NCBI RefSeq assembly: GCF_025273675.1
Contig: NZ_CP045809.1
Coordinates: 4,526,001 to 4,590,000, forward strand
Length of the DNA stretch: 64,000 nucleotides
DNA from: Gordonia pseudamarae
GTDB taxonomy: Bacteria; Actinomycetota; Actinomycetes; Mycobacteriales; Mycobacteriaceae
Direction: 5' to 3'
Of this stretch, positions 8,741-19,906 are shown piece after piece (the stretch's first letter is position 1; the number at the start of each line of letters is the position of its first letter). Below the pieces are notes generated by a model that saw only the letters and a list, made by a program, of their open reading frames with translations, made no database searches and was not told the DNA's origin. The position numbers and the translations under genes are program-made.

Positions 8741-8786
8741 CCACCTCTGGCCGTGGCGGTTTGGTTACCGCCACGGCTGAGGGGTG
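8741..8786 (-). terminator. hairpin downstream of the aldehyde dehydrogenase
   Basis: CCGTGGCGGT (8751-8760) pairs with ACCGCCACGG (8767-8776) around a TTGGTT loop, and the outer CCACCTC / GAGGGGTGG bases extend the stem. It lies 9 bases past the ALDH stop on the minus strand. Confidence 0.75.
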
Positions 8787-8794
8787 GATCCGGG

Positions 8795-10285
8795 TCAGCT
8801 CGCGGGGGGCGCTGGGAAGTGCACCGTCTTGGTTTCAAAGAACTCCTCAAGGCCCTCGGGTCCGCCCTCACGACCCAGGCCCGACTGCTTGTACCCGCCG
8901 AACGGGACGGTGAAGTCGGTGACGGCGGTGTTCACGTTCACCGTACCGGTCCGGATACGTTGCGCCACTTCGAATCCGCGCTCGGGATCGGCAGTGAACA
9001 CCGCGCCCGACAGGCCGTAGATCGAGTCGTTGGCGATGGCCACCGCGTCATCCTCGTCCTCGTAGGTGATGATCGAGATGACCGGACCGAACACCTCCTC
9101 CTGCGCGACCTTCATGTCGTTGCGGACGTTGTCGAGGATCGTCGGCGCCACGAAGAAGCCCTGCTCCCCGATCCGCCCACCACCGTAAACAACCTCCGCA
9201 CCTTCGGCTTTGGCGCTCTCGATGTACCCCTCGACGCGTTCGCGCTGCCGTGCGGTGGTGAGCGGTCCCAGGAAGTTGGTCTGCTCCCACGGGTTACCGA
9301 TCGGGATCTGACTCAGCGCGGCCTGATAGCCGGCCACCACCTCGTCATGTCGCTTGCGGGACACCAGGACCCGGGTGAGGGCGATACACGCCTGCCCGGA
9401 CTGCAGGCAGCCGCCCATCACCGCGTTGGACAGCACGGTGTTCAGGTCGGCATCGTCGAGGATGATCGCCGCGGACTTGCCGCCCAGTTCCAGCGACACC
9501 TTGGCCACCCGGTCGGCGGCCAACGCCATGATGCGCTTACCGGCGCCCGTGCTGCCGGTGAACGTCACATGGTCGACCTTGGGGTTGGTCACCAACGTCT
9601 CGGACACCTCCCGGTCGGCCGCCACAACGCTGACCACACCTTCGGGAATCCGGCCCGCCGCGACGAACTCGGCGATCACATCGGCGAACACCGACGGTGA
9701 CAGCGGCGCCTCGGGAGAGGTCTTGAGCACCACCGAGTTTCCGGCGGCGAGCGCCGGGATCACCTTGAAGGCGATCGTACCGATCGGCCCGTTCCACGGG
9801 ATGATCACGGCGACCACACCATTGGGCTCCTTGACGACGCGGGAGACACCGCCGTCGGCGCGGGTGCGTTCATCGACCAGCACGACGTTCCGGGCCTCCT
9901 CGGCGACCGCGCGGAACAAGCTGATGACCATCTGCTGGGTCATCATGCTGACCGGAACCGGGACACCCACCTCGACGATGCCGAGCGTGGTCAGCTGTTC
10001 GAGCCGGGCGTCCATCGCATCGGCGATGGCGTCGATGATATCGGCGCGTTCGGTGATCGGGGTGCGCGCCCAGTCGCCGCGATCGAACGACTCACGCGCG
10101 GCATCCACCGCGCGCGCCACGTCTTCGGCCGTCGCCGCGCGCACCCGCGCGGCGGTCCGCTCCGACCACGAATCGACGACGTCGATCCACTCATCCCCGG
10201 TCGAGTCCACCCATCGTCCGCCGATGAACACCTGTTCGCGATCGGCGATACCTGCCAACGGGTCGGAGACTTCCACAGTGGTCAT
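8795..10285 (-). CDS. aldehyde dehydrogenase family protein
   Basis: A 496-residue NAD(P)-dependent aldehyde dehydrogenase. The cofactor loop FTGSTGAGK is near residue 242, the general base is E266 in SLELGGK, and the nucleophile is C300 in SGQACIA. The ATG at 10285 is backed by AGGAG 8 bases upstream; an upstream in-frame extension of 16 codons lacks such a site. It converts an aldehyde to the acid that the neighbouring CoA ligases could activate. An exact CRP/GlxR-type site lies about 75 bases upstream, suggesting catabolite-type control. Confidence 0.92.
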   Translation of the reverse strand: MTTVEVSDPLAGIADREQVFIGGRWVDSTGDEWIDVVDSWSERTAARVRAATAEDVARAVDAARESFDRGDWARTPITERADIIDAIADAMDARLEQLTTLGIVEVGVPVPVSMMTQQMVISLFRAVAEEARNVVLVDERTRADGGVSRVVKEPNGVVAVIIPWNGPIGTIAFKVIPALAAGNSVVLKTSPEAPLSPSVFADVIAEFVAAGRIPEGVVSVVAADREVSETLVTNPKVDHVTFTGSTGAGKRIMALAADRVAKVSLELGGKSAAIILDDADLNTVLSNAVMGGCLQSGQACIALTRVLVSRKRHDEVVAGYQAALSQIPIGNPWEQTNFLGPLTTARQRERVEGYIESAKAEGAEVVYGGGRIGEQGFFVAPTILDNVRNDMKVAQEEVFGPVISIITYEDEDDAVAIANDSIYGLSGAVFTADPERGFEVAQRIRTGTVNVNTAVTDFTVPFGGYKQSGLGREGGPEGLEEFFETKTVHFPAPPAS

Positions 10286-10358
10286 ACAAATGCTCCTTAA
10301 CGACGCATACCTGCCATGAGGGTTTCCGGCCACCGCACCACCCTGGTGGGAGGTGTCC

Positions 10359-10374
10359 TGTGAACCGGGTCACA
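10359..10374. promoter_or_regulatory. CRP/GlxR-type site, TGTGA-N6-TCACA
   Basis: Exact consensus, extended to CCTGTGA-N6-TCACAGG (10357-10376). It is upstream of the minus-strand ALDH gene, in a 459-bp gap that also precedes the plus-strand LVIVD gene at 10745. The rest of the gap shows no convincing gene. The consensus is established for CRP-family regulators; binding here is inferred. Confidence 0.65.
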
Positions 10375-10744
10375 GGGCGAGCCTAATAACCGAAAGGCAT
10401 TAGGTCAACACCTGACAGTATCTGTTCGTTGTCTCAGATCGGACATGAGTCGAAGGTCCCACCGTTGACCTTGAGAACACTCGACGTCCCGGCGTGGCCC
10501 CATGCCCGACCACGAAGACCCGTCCATCACCGAGATATCGGCCCGTACCGGCGGCCTCCCCGTCACCGGACCTCCGGGTGACGCCGAGCACCGCGTCGTC
10601 CTCGTCGTGACACCGACAGTGACCCGCCACCCGTGGGGCCTCGTGTCCATACCCTTCCCACTGATCGGGACACGACCGTGGCTACTGACGCTTGTTCGGT
10701 AAGGCATTCCGCATTCTCGTGATCACGGCTATAGTGCGCCACAA

Positions 10745-12316
10745 ATGAACAACAAACTGAGTCTGTCTCATCGTGTCCGGCAACGCGCCGGCGTTGTCAT
10801 CGCCCTGGCCGCCACCGCAGTCCTCGGCACGGCACTCGCCGCACCCGCGAGCGCCGGAAACCACTACTTCATGGACGTCGGCGACACAGCCGTCAAACAG
10901 CTCGACTGCGGGCCCGGATCGTCGCCGGAGGCCGGTCTGTCGGGCGACGTACCGTCCGCCGACCGCGAGTCGGGGCGCAGCGAACGCGGCTACACCTGCA
11001 ACATGAAGCTGCTGGGCAAGGCCCAGGGCGCCGGCGGCGGCATCGTATCGGCCAACTACGACCACTGCTCGTACACGGGCAGCGTGTTCAGCACCGCCAT
11101 CACCAAGAAGAACACCGGCGTGCAGGTGATCGACGCCAAGGATCCGCGCAACCCGAAGATCGTCGGCGCACTCACCGCCCCCGGAATGCTCGCCGGGACC
11201 TGGGAGACGCTCAAGGTCAACAAGGAACGCAAGCTGCTCGCCGGCACCGCCGTGCCGCTGCTGTGGGGCGGCGGATTCTTCGCCGTCTACGACATCTCCG
11301 ACTGCGCGCACCCCAAACTTCTCAACACCGGTCCCGGCACCAAGACTCCTCTGCCGTTCACCTCGCATGAGGGCGGATTCTCACCCGACGGCAAGACATA
11401 CTGGGCCTCGGGTCTGTCACCGGGACATCTGTCGGCGATCGACGTCAGCGACCCACGGCGACCGAAGGTGATCTGGCAGGGCCTGTACGCCTTCGTCGGA
11501 CACGGATTCGGCATCTCCCCCGACGGCAACCGCATGTACCTGTCCAACATGGCCGGTGTCACCGTGCTCGACATCTCGGCGGTGCAACGCCGCGACCCGA
11601 ACCCGCAGGTGCCGCACATCGCCGCCTACCACTGGCCCGACGGCCAGCTCAACCAGCACACCATCCCCGTCTTCTATGACGGGCATCCCTACATCATCAC
11701 CATCGACGAAGCCGGCTCGGGCGGGGTGAAGATCTTCGACGTGCAACGGGTCGACAAGCCCGCACTGGCGGCGCAGATCAAGCTGGAGATCAATCTGCCG
11801 CGCAACCTCGACGCGAACCTGCGCTCGTCGATGGGCGGATCGATCTTCAGCTACAACGCCCACTACTGCTCGGCCGACCGCGTCGAGAACCCCACCGCGC
11901 TGGCCTGCGGATGGGAGTCCTCCGGTATCCGTGTCTTCGATATCACCAACCTGAAGAAGATCACCCAGATCGGCTACTACAACCCGCCCACCAAGCGCAG
12001 CACCAACCCGTTCGACCTGCCCAACTCGCCACACGCGATCGGCTCCATCATCGGTCTGCCCGCCGTCGAGTTCATCAGCCTGGGGATGCAGACCATCAAC
12101 GGCAAGGTCCGCCTGCACGAGGCCATCGGGCCGCGCACCGGCAAGATCGCCTTCGGTGACCGGTCCACCGACTGGTGCATGTCACCGCCGGAGTTCCGCG
12201 GCAACCAGATCTGGGCGACCTGCTCGGACAACGGCTTCCTGGCCCTCGAACTGAGCGCACGCGTCTACACCCCGCCCGCCGGCCAGAACACGACTCTCGG
12301 GAACTCCACGTCCTGA
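10745..12316 (+). CDS. secreted LVIVD-repeat (beta-propeller-like) protein
   Basis: A 523-residue exported protein. A Sec signal peptide is clear: basic start, hydrophobic core at about 16-33 and an ASA cleavage site near residue 37. Repeats of the type 'gVQVIDAKDPRNPKIVGAL', 'FFAVYDISDCAHPKLL', 'HLSAIDVSDPRRPKVIW' and 'VTVLDISAVQRRDP' match the LVIVD repeat, which folds into a propeller. Several cysteines suggest disulphides outside the cell. The stop shares one base with the next gene (TGATG), a DUF305 protein, so they form a unit. No enzymatic motif is visible; the role is unknown. Confidence 0.82.
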   Translation: MNNKLSLSHRVRQRAGVVIALAATAVLGTALAAPASAGNHYFMDVGDTAVKQLDCGPGSSPEAGLSGDVPSADRESGRSERGYTCNMKLLGKAQGAGGGIVSANYDHCSYTGSVFSTAITKKNTGVQVIDAKDPRNPKIVGALTAPGMLAGTWETLKVNKERKLLAGTAVPLLWGGGFFAVYDISDCAHPKLLNTGPGTKTPLPFTSHEGGFSPDGKTYWASGLSPGHLSAIDVSDPRRPKVIWQGLYAFVGHGFGISPDGNRMYLSNMAGVTVLDISAVQRRDPNPQVPHIAAYHWPDGQLNQHTIPVFYDGHPYIITIDEAGSGGVKIFDVQRVDKPALAAQIKLEINLPRNLDANLRSSMGGSIFSYNAHYCSADRVENPTALACGWESSGIRVFDITNLKKITQIGYYNPPTKRSTNPFDLPNSPHAIGSIIGLPAVEFISLGMQTINGKVRLHEAIGPRTGKIAFGDRSTDWCMSPPEFRGNQIWATCSDNGFLALELSARVYTPPAGQNTTLGNSTS

Positions 12317-13029
12317 TGGGCCGGGAACGGCCGGCAGTCCCCAGAACAGCGGTGCTCGCGGTCGGCGCATCGGCCATCGCGGTACTGCTGCTGGCCGTCG
12401 GGGCGGTGGTGGGCGCCGCGTGGCAGTCCCGCGACAACGACAGGGCACCCACGATGAGTGCCGTCGACGTCGGTTTCGCCCAGGACATGTCCGTGCACCA
12501 CGACCAGGCGATCCTGCTGGCCGGCACGGTCGCGGGGCTGCCCGGGGTGGGGCCGGAGATCACCGGACTGGCCACGCGGATCATCACCGCCCAGACCGCG
12601 GAGAACGCCACCCTGCGCGGCTGGCTGACCTGGTTCGGCAAACCGCTCACCGCCACGGACCCGATGAGCTGGATGTCGGTGACCGACGACGACCCCGGCT
12701 CCGGACACGGCCATCACGGCACCGTCACGCGCACCACCGTGCCGTCCGCGGCCGCTGACCAGGGTCCGGCGATGACCGGGATGGCGAGCACCGCCGACAT
12801 CTCCCGTCTCGCCGACCTCACCGGCCGCGCCGCCGAGGTGTGGTTTCTGCAACTGATGATCCGGCACCACCAGGGCGGCCTGCAGATGGCCAAGGCCGCG
12901 CACAACAATGACGAGGTCTCACCGACCGTGAAGCGGACCGCCTACGAGATGATGACCGACCAGGGCCAGGAGATCTCACAGATGACCATGCTGCTGGAAG
13001 CTCGCGGAGCCCGGCCCCTGCCCGGGTGA
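12316..13029 (+). CDS. DUF305 family membrane-anchored protein
   Basis: A 237-residue protein with one N-terminal transmembrane anchor (about 12-36), then an extracytoplasmic domain carrying two DUF305 signatures: DMSVHHDQAILLA near residue 58 and LMIRHHQGGLQMAKAA near 180. The domain is helical and ferritin-like; its His/Met-rich signatures fit metal binding, and the cyanobacterial copper protein CopM belongs to this family. A His-rich stretch (GSGHGHHG) lies between the halves. It starts on the last base of the LVIVD gene stop, so translation is coupled. A role in surface metal handling is inference. Confidence 0.88.
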   Translation: MGRERPAVPRTAVLAVGASAIAVLLLAVGAVVGAAWQSRDNDRAPTMSAVDVGFAQDMSVHHDQAILLAGTVAGLPGVGPEITGLATRIITAQTAENATLRGWLTWFGKPLTATDPMSWMSVTDDDPGSGHGHHGTVTRTTVPSAAADQGPAMTGMASTADISRLADLTGRAAEVWFLQLMIRHHQGGLQMAKAAHNNDEVSPTVKRTAYEMMTDQGQEISQMTMLLEARGARPLPG

Positions 13030-13273
13030 CAGCAAGCCCTGCCCTATGGACGGCGTACCCCGGCGACAGGGGGAACACCCGCCAGGCCGATCCGGCCGTT
13101 CTGTCCGAGTCCTCGATCCGCGGTAGCCCGTTCGGACGAACGCCGCAATCCGGCCCCACGGGGCGGGCAACGCACGCCCCTGACACAAGTGCGGGTAGCC
13201 TGTCCCACGATCAGCACAGTCGGCCGCTACGTGATCGGTACGCGGTCGAGGCGAGACGGAGGCCCCCATCACC

Positions 13274-14767
13274 ATGGAGGAAAACGCATCCGCCCGGACA
13301 AACACCGGTGTGGATACGAATAAGCATCATCCCCACAATCCCCCATCGGCCCGGCCGGTACCCGATCCGGAACCGACGGGCTCCTCCGTCGACCCGGACG
13401 CCGCCGCCCCCAAGCCGAAGCGGGGTGGTCATCTCTACCAGATCGACTTCGTCCGACTGGTCACCTTCGCCGCGGTCATCCTCGACCACGTCATCCTCGG
13501 CCTCATGTCGGCCACCGCGGTGGTCGCCGGCGGTGTCGGCCTACTGTGCCGGTACACGCGCTACTCGTTCTTCGCGCTCACCGGCTTCGTCCAGACCTAC
13601 CAGTACCGCGACCGCGAGCTGAAGCCCGTCGACTACTGGCGCCGACGGTACAAGCTGATCGGTCTGCCGTTCCTCGTGTGGAGCCTGTTCTACTGGGGCT
13701 ACACCCGCTACCGTCGCGGCGGTATCGACGCCCTCACCGACATCTTCAACAGCTGGTCCTCGATCGGTACCGCGCTCAAGAGCATCACCTACGACCTGAT
13801 CACCGGCCACGCCTTCTACCACATGTACTTCATGTCGGTGAGCATGCAGATCTATCTGGTGTTCCCGGCGGTGCTGTGGGTTCTCAAACGTACCTGGGGC
13901 TACCACCGCTACCTGCTCGCGATCAGTTTCGCGTTCCACGCCTGGCTGATCTGGCGGATGATGCTGCCGCCGCTGGAATTCTTCCAGTCAGGCCTGCCCG
14001 GCAAGCTGTGGAGCCACCTCACCATCACCCTGCTGCCGTACCAGTTCTTCATCCTCGCCGGCTGTGTCGCCGCCATGCATCTGGAGGCGTTCCAGGCGTT
14101 CATGATCCGCTGGCGCGTCCACCTCATCGCCGCCGGTCTGGTGGTCGTGGGCATCACCCTGTGGTGGTACAACACCGCCTACCACGAGGGCCGCGGCAAC
14201 GTCATGCACGGAACCGAGTTCGACCGCATGTTCCGCGCCACCAACGTGTTCTCGATCTACAACATCGCCGCGTTCATCGCGATCATCGTGATCCTGTACT
14301 GCCTGGGCACCATCTGGCAGCAGCGCCGAACCAAGGGCTCGCTGGCCGACACGTTCATGGCGAAAGCCGCCGACCGCTCGTACGGGATCTACCTCGCCCA
14401 TGCGCTCGCGCTGGCCGAGCTGATGCGCTTCTTGCGCGAGCACCCGGACGGCCCGCTGTGGCCCAAGATCATCATCACCTACATCGTCACCTGCGCGCTG
14501 ACGGTGTTCGTGGTGGAGGTACTGCGGCGCAGCCCGATCAGTCTCATCACCACAGGACGCAGCACCATCGACTGGCGTGAGCAGAACGAAGTGCGCTCGG
14601 CCGCGGTGGCCGTCGGCGCGATCGTGCTCGGCATCGTCCTGCGCTACGGCTTCGAGATGGTGGTCGGCCAGCTGATCACCGGAACCGGTCTGCTGTTGCT
14701 GGTCTCCGCCGCCGTCGTCGGCTACAAGCGCCGGCGTGCGGCACTCGAAGAGGGTGCGACGGTCTGA
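13274..14767 (+). CDS. acyltransferase 3 family integral membrane protein
   Basis: A 497-residue protein. A Pro/Asp-rich cytoplasmic tail (about 55 residues) is followed by roughly ten transmembrane helices. The first helix region YQIDFVRLVTFAAVILDHV carries the conserved D/R and the H of the acyltransferase 3 family (OafA/WecH type), which moves acyl groups onto envelope sugars or lipids. The start is ATG after a purine-rich GAGACGGAGG. It is followed by a strong hairpin. The 244-bp gap before it shows no other gene. Acceptor unknown. Confidence 0.85.
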   Translation: MEENASARTNTGVDTNKHHPHNPPSARPVPDPEPTGSSVDPDAAAPKPKRGGHLYQIDFVRLVTFAAVILDHVILGLMSATAVVAGGVGLLCRYTRYSFFALTGFVQTYQYRDRELKPVDYWRRRYKLIGLPFLVWSLFYWGYTRYRRGGIDALTDIFNSWSSIGTALKSITYDLITGHAFYHMYFMSVSMQIYLVFPAVLWVLKRTWGYHRYLLAISFAFHAWLIWRMMLPPLEFFQSGLPGKLWSHLTITLLPYQFFILAGCVAAMHLEAFQAFMIRWRVHLIAAGLVVVGITLWWYNTAYHEGRGNVMHGTEFDRMFRATNVFSIYNIAAFIAIIVILYCLGTIWQQRRTKGSLADTFMAKAADRSYGIYLAHALALAELMRFLREHPDGPLWPKIIITYIVTCALTVFVVEVLRRSPISLITTGRSTIDWREQNEVRSAAVAVGAIVLGIVLRYGFEMVVGQLITGTGLLLLVSAAVVGYKRRRAALEEGATV

Positions 14768-14820
14768 TCTCGCCCGGGGCCACGACGACCCCACAGGGTG
14801 AACAGGCATCACAGACTACA

Positions 14821-14855
14821 ACGCCGGGCCGGTCTCATCGAGACCGGCCCGGCGT
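14821..14855 (+). terminator. intrinsic-type terminator after the acyltransferase gene
   Basis: Perfect 16-bp arms (14821-14836 and 14840-14855) with a three-base loop. It is followed by a 15-bp direct repeat, GTCTTGTTCGGTGGT, at 14856-14870 and 14871-14885 with a third partial copy. Lying between convergent genes, it may serve both. Confidence 0.85.
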
Positions 14856-14920
14856 GTCTTGTTCGGTGGTGTCTTGTTCGGTGGTGTCTTGCCCGGGGCG
14901 TGCTGTCGGACGCGGCGGGA

Positions 14921-15868
14921 TCAGGCGCCCGGAGTGCGCGAACTGGCGCGCTGTGCCCGACTCGGGCGCAGTTCGTCGACGACCAACTCGGCCACCCCCT
15001 TCTTACCGGCCTCCGACGGGTGGTACGGCACCGGCGGCGTAAACCCGGTCAACCAGGGCGACGACGAGCACACCGTGTGTGCGGCGCCCGCACGGGACGC
15101 CTCCACCAGCGTGACGCCGGTGGTCTCCGCGGCGCGCGAGGTGGCCTGGGCCAGCCCGTTGAAAACGCGGACGGTCTGCGCCACCTGAGCAGGCCGCAAC
15201 GGCAGCCGGGAACAGGCCGGTTTACCCGCCTCGACGACCGGCGGGTAATCCACCAGCAGAATCTTGGCGCCTGGTGCGCGCATCCGGACCGCCTCGACCA
15301 CCGCCACCATCGACCGCTCCACCTCCAGGTAGGCCGCCTTACCGGGCTCGGGGAACGGATCCTTACCCAGCCGGCAGCTGCGGATCGGCGTCCGCTTGAG
15401 GAACTCCGGCAGTACGTTGCCGCAGCCGTTCAGAATCAGCCTGCTCACATAGCCCAGATCGTTGCCACCCGTGGTGATGGTGATGACGTCGGCGTCGGCG
15501 GGCACCTCGTCGATCTGCGGACGGCCACCGAACGCACGCTGCGGCACATCGAGGATGTTGCGAGTGGTGGCCCCCGAGCAGGTCGCATCGATCAGCTTCA
15601 GACCGAGCGTCTCGGCGACCTGGTTGGGATAATTGTTCTTGGTCCGCAGACACGGCCCGATATCGAGGCTGCGCGGTCCCGGTCCGGCGGCGTACGAACT
15701 GCCGAGCGCGACGTACACACGAGGGGTCTCCTGGGCGTTGGACACCGCCTTGACCTCGGGTGTGCTCTTCTCCGCGATCACCACTCCGGTCGTGACGACC
15801 GCGGCGGTCGCGAGGGCCGTCGCCGCCACCGCGGTGGCACGGATCTGATTGCGGAACGGACGCAGCAC
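14921..15868 (-). CDS. secreted SGNH/GDSL-type hydrolase
   Basis: About 315 residues. The N-terminal hydrophobic segment (ATAVAATALATAAVVTTGVV) is a signal peptide or anchor. Block I reads ALGSSYAAGPG (a GDS-to-GSS variant with the nucleophilic Ser), block III TTGGNDLG provides the oxyanion Asn, and block V YHPSEAGKKG the catalytic His. These enzymes are secreted esterases or lipases acting on acyl esters. The GTG at 15868 gives a compact signal peptide; a TTG ten codons earlier (15898) is an alternative and neither has a strong ribosome site. It is transcribed away from clpC1's direction of entry, downstream of it. Confidence 0.85.
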   Translation of the reverse strand: MLRPFRNQIRATAVAATALATAAVVTTGVVIAEKSTPEVKAVSNAQETPRVYVALGSSYAAGPGPRSLDIGPCLRTKNNYPNQVAETLGLKLIDATCSGATTRNILDVPQRAFGGRPQIDEVPADADVITITTGGNDLGYVSRLILNGCGNVLPEFLKRTPIRSCRLGKDPFPEPGKAAYLEVERSMVAVVEAVRMRAPGAKILLVDYPPVVEAGKPACSRLPLRPAQVAQTVRVFNGLAQATSRAAETTGVTLVEASRAGAAHTVCSSSPWLTGFTPPVPYHPSEAGKKGVAELVVDELRPSRAQRASSRTPGA

Positions 15869-15925
15869 GGTAAGAGTGTCACACAACTGTGCTCTCAATG
15901 CGGTGAACGACCCCTTTCTACAACG

Positions 15926-15955
15926 GTGACGCCACCGTTGTCACGGTGGCGTCAC
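15926..15955 (-). terminator. hairpin downstream of clpC1
   Basis: Perfect 13-bp arms (GTGACGCCACCGT and its complement) around a four-base loop, 57 bases past the clpC1 stop on the minus strand. Confidence 0.8.
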
Positions 15956-16011
15956 TTGTCGTGTTCTATTATGCCGGTCGGCCGGGCAACGTGCCCAGCC
16001 GACCCCGACCG

Positions 16012-18549
<2,538 letters not shown>

Positions 18550-18652
18550 TGTTCTCCCTCACGTATCTTTTCACCCGTCGCCACCGGGGCCCCGGACTCG
18601 CGTCCCGAACCTGGCGGTTGACGGTCTCGTCACCGGTGCGACCAGTCTGGCT

Positions 18653-18666
18653 ACCACTGTAGTGGT
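18653..18666. promoter_or_regulatory. short palindrome in the clpC1 upstream region
   Basis: ACCACT-GT-AGTGGT, 104 bases upstream of the clpC1 start, within the 320-bp gap 18550-18869. Nothing else in that gap looks like a gene. It may be an operator for clpC1 or chance; it does not clearly match a ClgR motif. Confidence 0.3.
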
Positions 18667-18869
18667 CCATGCCCGGCCACCTGCGGTTAATGTCGCTTCC
18701 GGTCACGCCGTCACCGCCCATCGACAACGGCCTGACCTGGACAACCACCGTCGATCCGGCGATGTTCCGGCCGGAGTACGCCGTGAGCGAAACGCGAATT
18801 CTCCGGAAATGCGGCAACCCCCGGGGCGATCTCCGCCCCAGGGGTCGCCGTACCACCCGGATTTTCAGT

Positions 18870-19391
18870 TCACTCGATGACGAACGTCGAAGTGCCCTTG
18901 CGGCCGGACACCCGGTCCACCACCACAGCGGTGTAGCTGCCGGTCTGGGTAATCCGGTCCATGTTCCAGCTGTCGCTACAATTCGCGGTCTTGACCACAC
19001 CGGAGGACTGCGGTCCGATGACCTGAAGCTCGATCCGGCAACTGTCGGAACTATTGGTGCCACCGGATGACGTCCGCGCAGTATGCCTTACCCGCGGCGT
19101 AAAGTAGCCACTGTCGCCGAAAGTATAGAGATTCGGCCCCAACTTCCTACCCACCCAATTGCTGACGGTGACGTCGATTCCGACCACCCCGTTCGACGAC
19201 GGTCCGTTCTGCGGTGCCGGTCCGGTCGGCGAGGGAGAGCCGCCGTCGTCACTCGAGGCGGCGGCCGAACCGGTGATCAGCGCCCCGATCAGATCCGACA
19301 GTTCGTCCGCACCTGCCGGCGCGGCGCTCAGCGTCGCAGCTCCACAGGCCAGCACGGCGCCCGCAGCGACGCCCACGATCATTCGCTTCAA
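18870..19391 (-). CDS. small secreted protein of unknown function
   Basis: About 173 residues. A Sec signal peptide (KRMIVGVAAGAVLACGAATLSAAPAGA) ends near residue 29. A low-complexity Ser/Gly/Pro linker (SSDDGGSPSPTGPAPQNGP) follows, then a roughly 100-residue beta-rich domain with two cysteines (SCRIEL, ANCSDS) that could form a disulphide. The TTG at 19391 is preferred because AGGAG lies 6 bases upstream and it gives a proper basic start to the signal; the ATG three codons later is an alternative. I do not recognise the domain. It faces the periplasm or the outside. Confidence 0.7.
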   Translation of the reverse strand: MKRMIVGVAAGAVLACGAATLSAAPAGADELSDLIGALITGSAAASSDDGGSPSPTGPAPQNGPSSNGVVGIDVTVSNWVGRKLGPNLYTFGDSGYFTPRVRHTARTSSGGTNSSDSCRIELQVIGPQSSGVVKTANCSDSWNMDRITQTGSYTAVVVDRVSGRKGTSTFVIE

Positions 19392-19827
19392 TTCCTTCTC
19401 CTCAGTTCTTCCCGATCGACTTCGTCGGATCACCCGCCGATAGATGCCCGAAGTTCACGCAGGTAATAAGGCTATTCGCCGAGCCAAAACCCTGATGTAA
19501 CCCTTTTGGGCGAAAGACCAGTCAGGACACGGTGACCCTCGTCACGCGAATCGATCCCATCCGAACCCGAGTCGAATCCCGACTACTGTCCGTTTCACGG
19601 GCGCGCCCTTGGTACGCACCGTCGACGGCGCCGCACTCGCCGACCCGCTATATGGGATCAGCACTCGCCACGTCGGCGATCAACCGTGCGGTTTCCGCCC
19701 GTCCCGCACGTTGCGGCAGGCGGCGTCAACCCCCTGACGTGTCACCCAGTTGTGGGACATATATGACGAGCATCACATGATCTGGGGTGTAGGTCGCCTA
19801 CCAGCGACAACAATCAGTTATCAGCTC

Positions 19828-19848
19828 GTTATGTAACGTGAACATAAC
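19828..19848. promoter_or_regulatory. MtrA-like direct repeat / inverted repeat before the lytic transglycosylase
   Basis: GTTATGT-N7-ACATAAC is a perfect inverted repeat, and inside it GTAAC (19833-19837), six bases, then ATAAC (19844-19848) resembles the GTAAC-N6-GTAAC direct repeat described for the actinobacterial response regulator MtrA. It lies 59 bases upstream of the GTG start at 19907. The remainder of the 515-bp gap (19392-19906) shows no gene; an imperfect GTGA-N6-TCAC occurs at 19532-19545. Confidence 0.45.
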
Positions 19849-19906
19849 ATCCAGAGCACAGATTCATGTAGCGTCAGCCCGAACATCCAACGGGAGGGCG
19901 ACTGAA

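Noticed and set aside
10502..10702. Plus-strand open frame of 66 codons in the gap between ALDH and the LVIVD gene
   Set aside because: No ribosome site, odd composition and no recognisable domain; the gap is better explained as a divergent promoter region with a CRP-type site.
19532..19780. Plus-strand open frame of 82 codons before the lytic transglycosylase
   Set aside because: Arg/Ser/Pro-rich, no ribosome site, and it lies in a region with clear promoter-type repeats.
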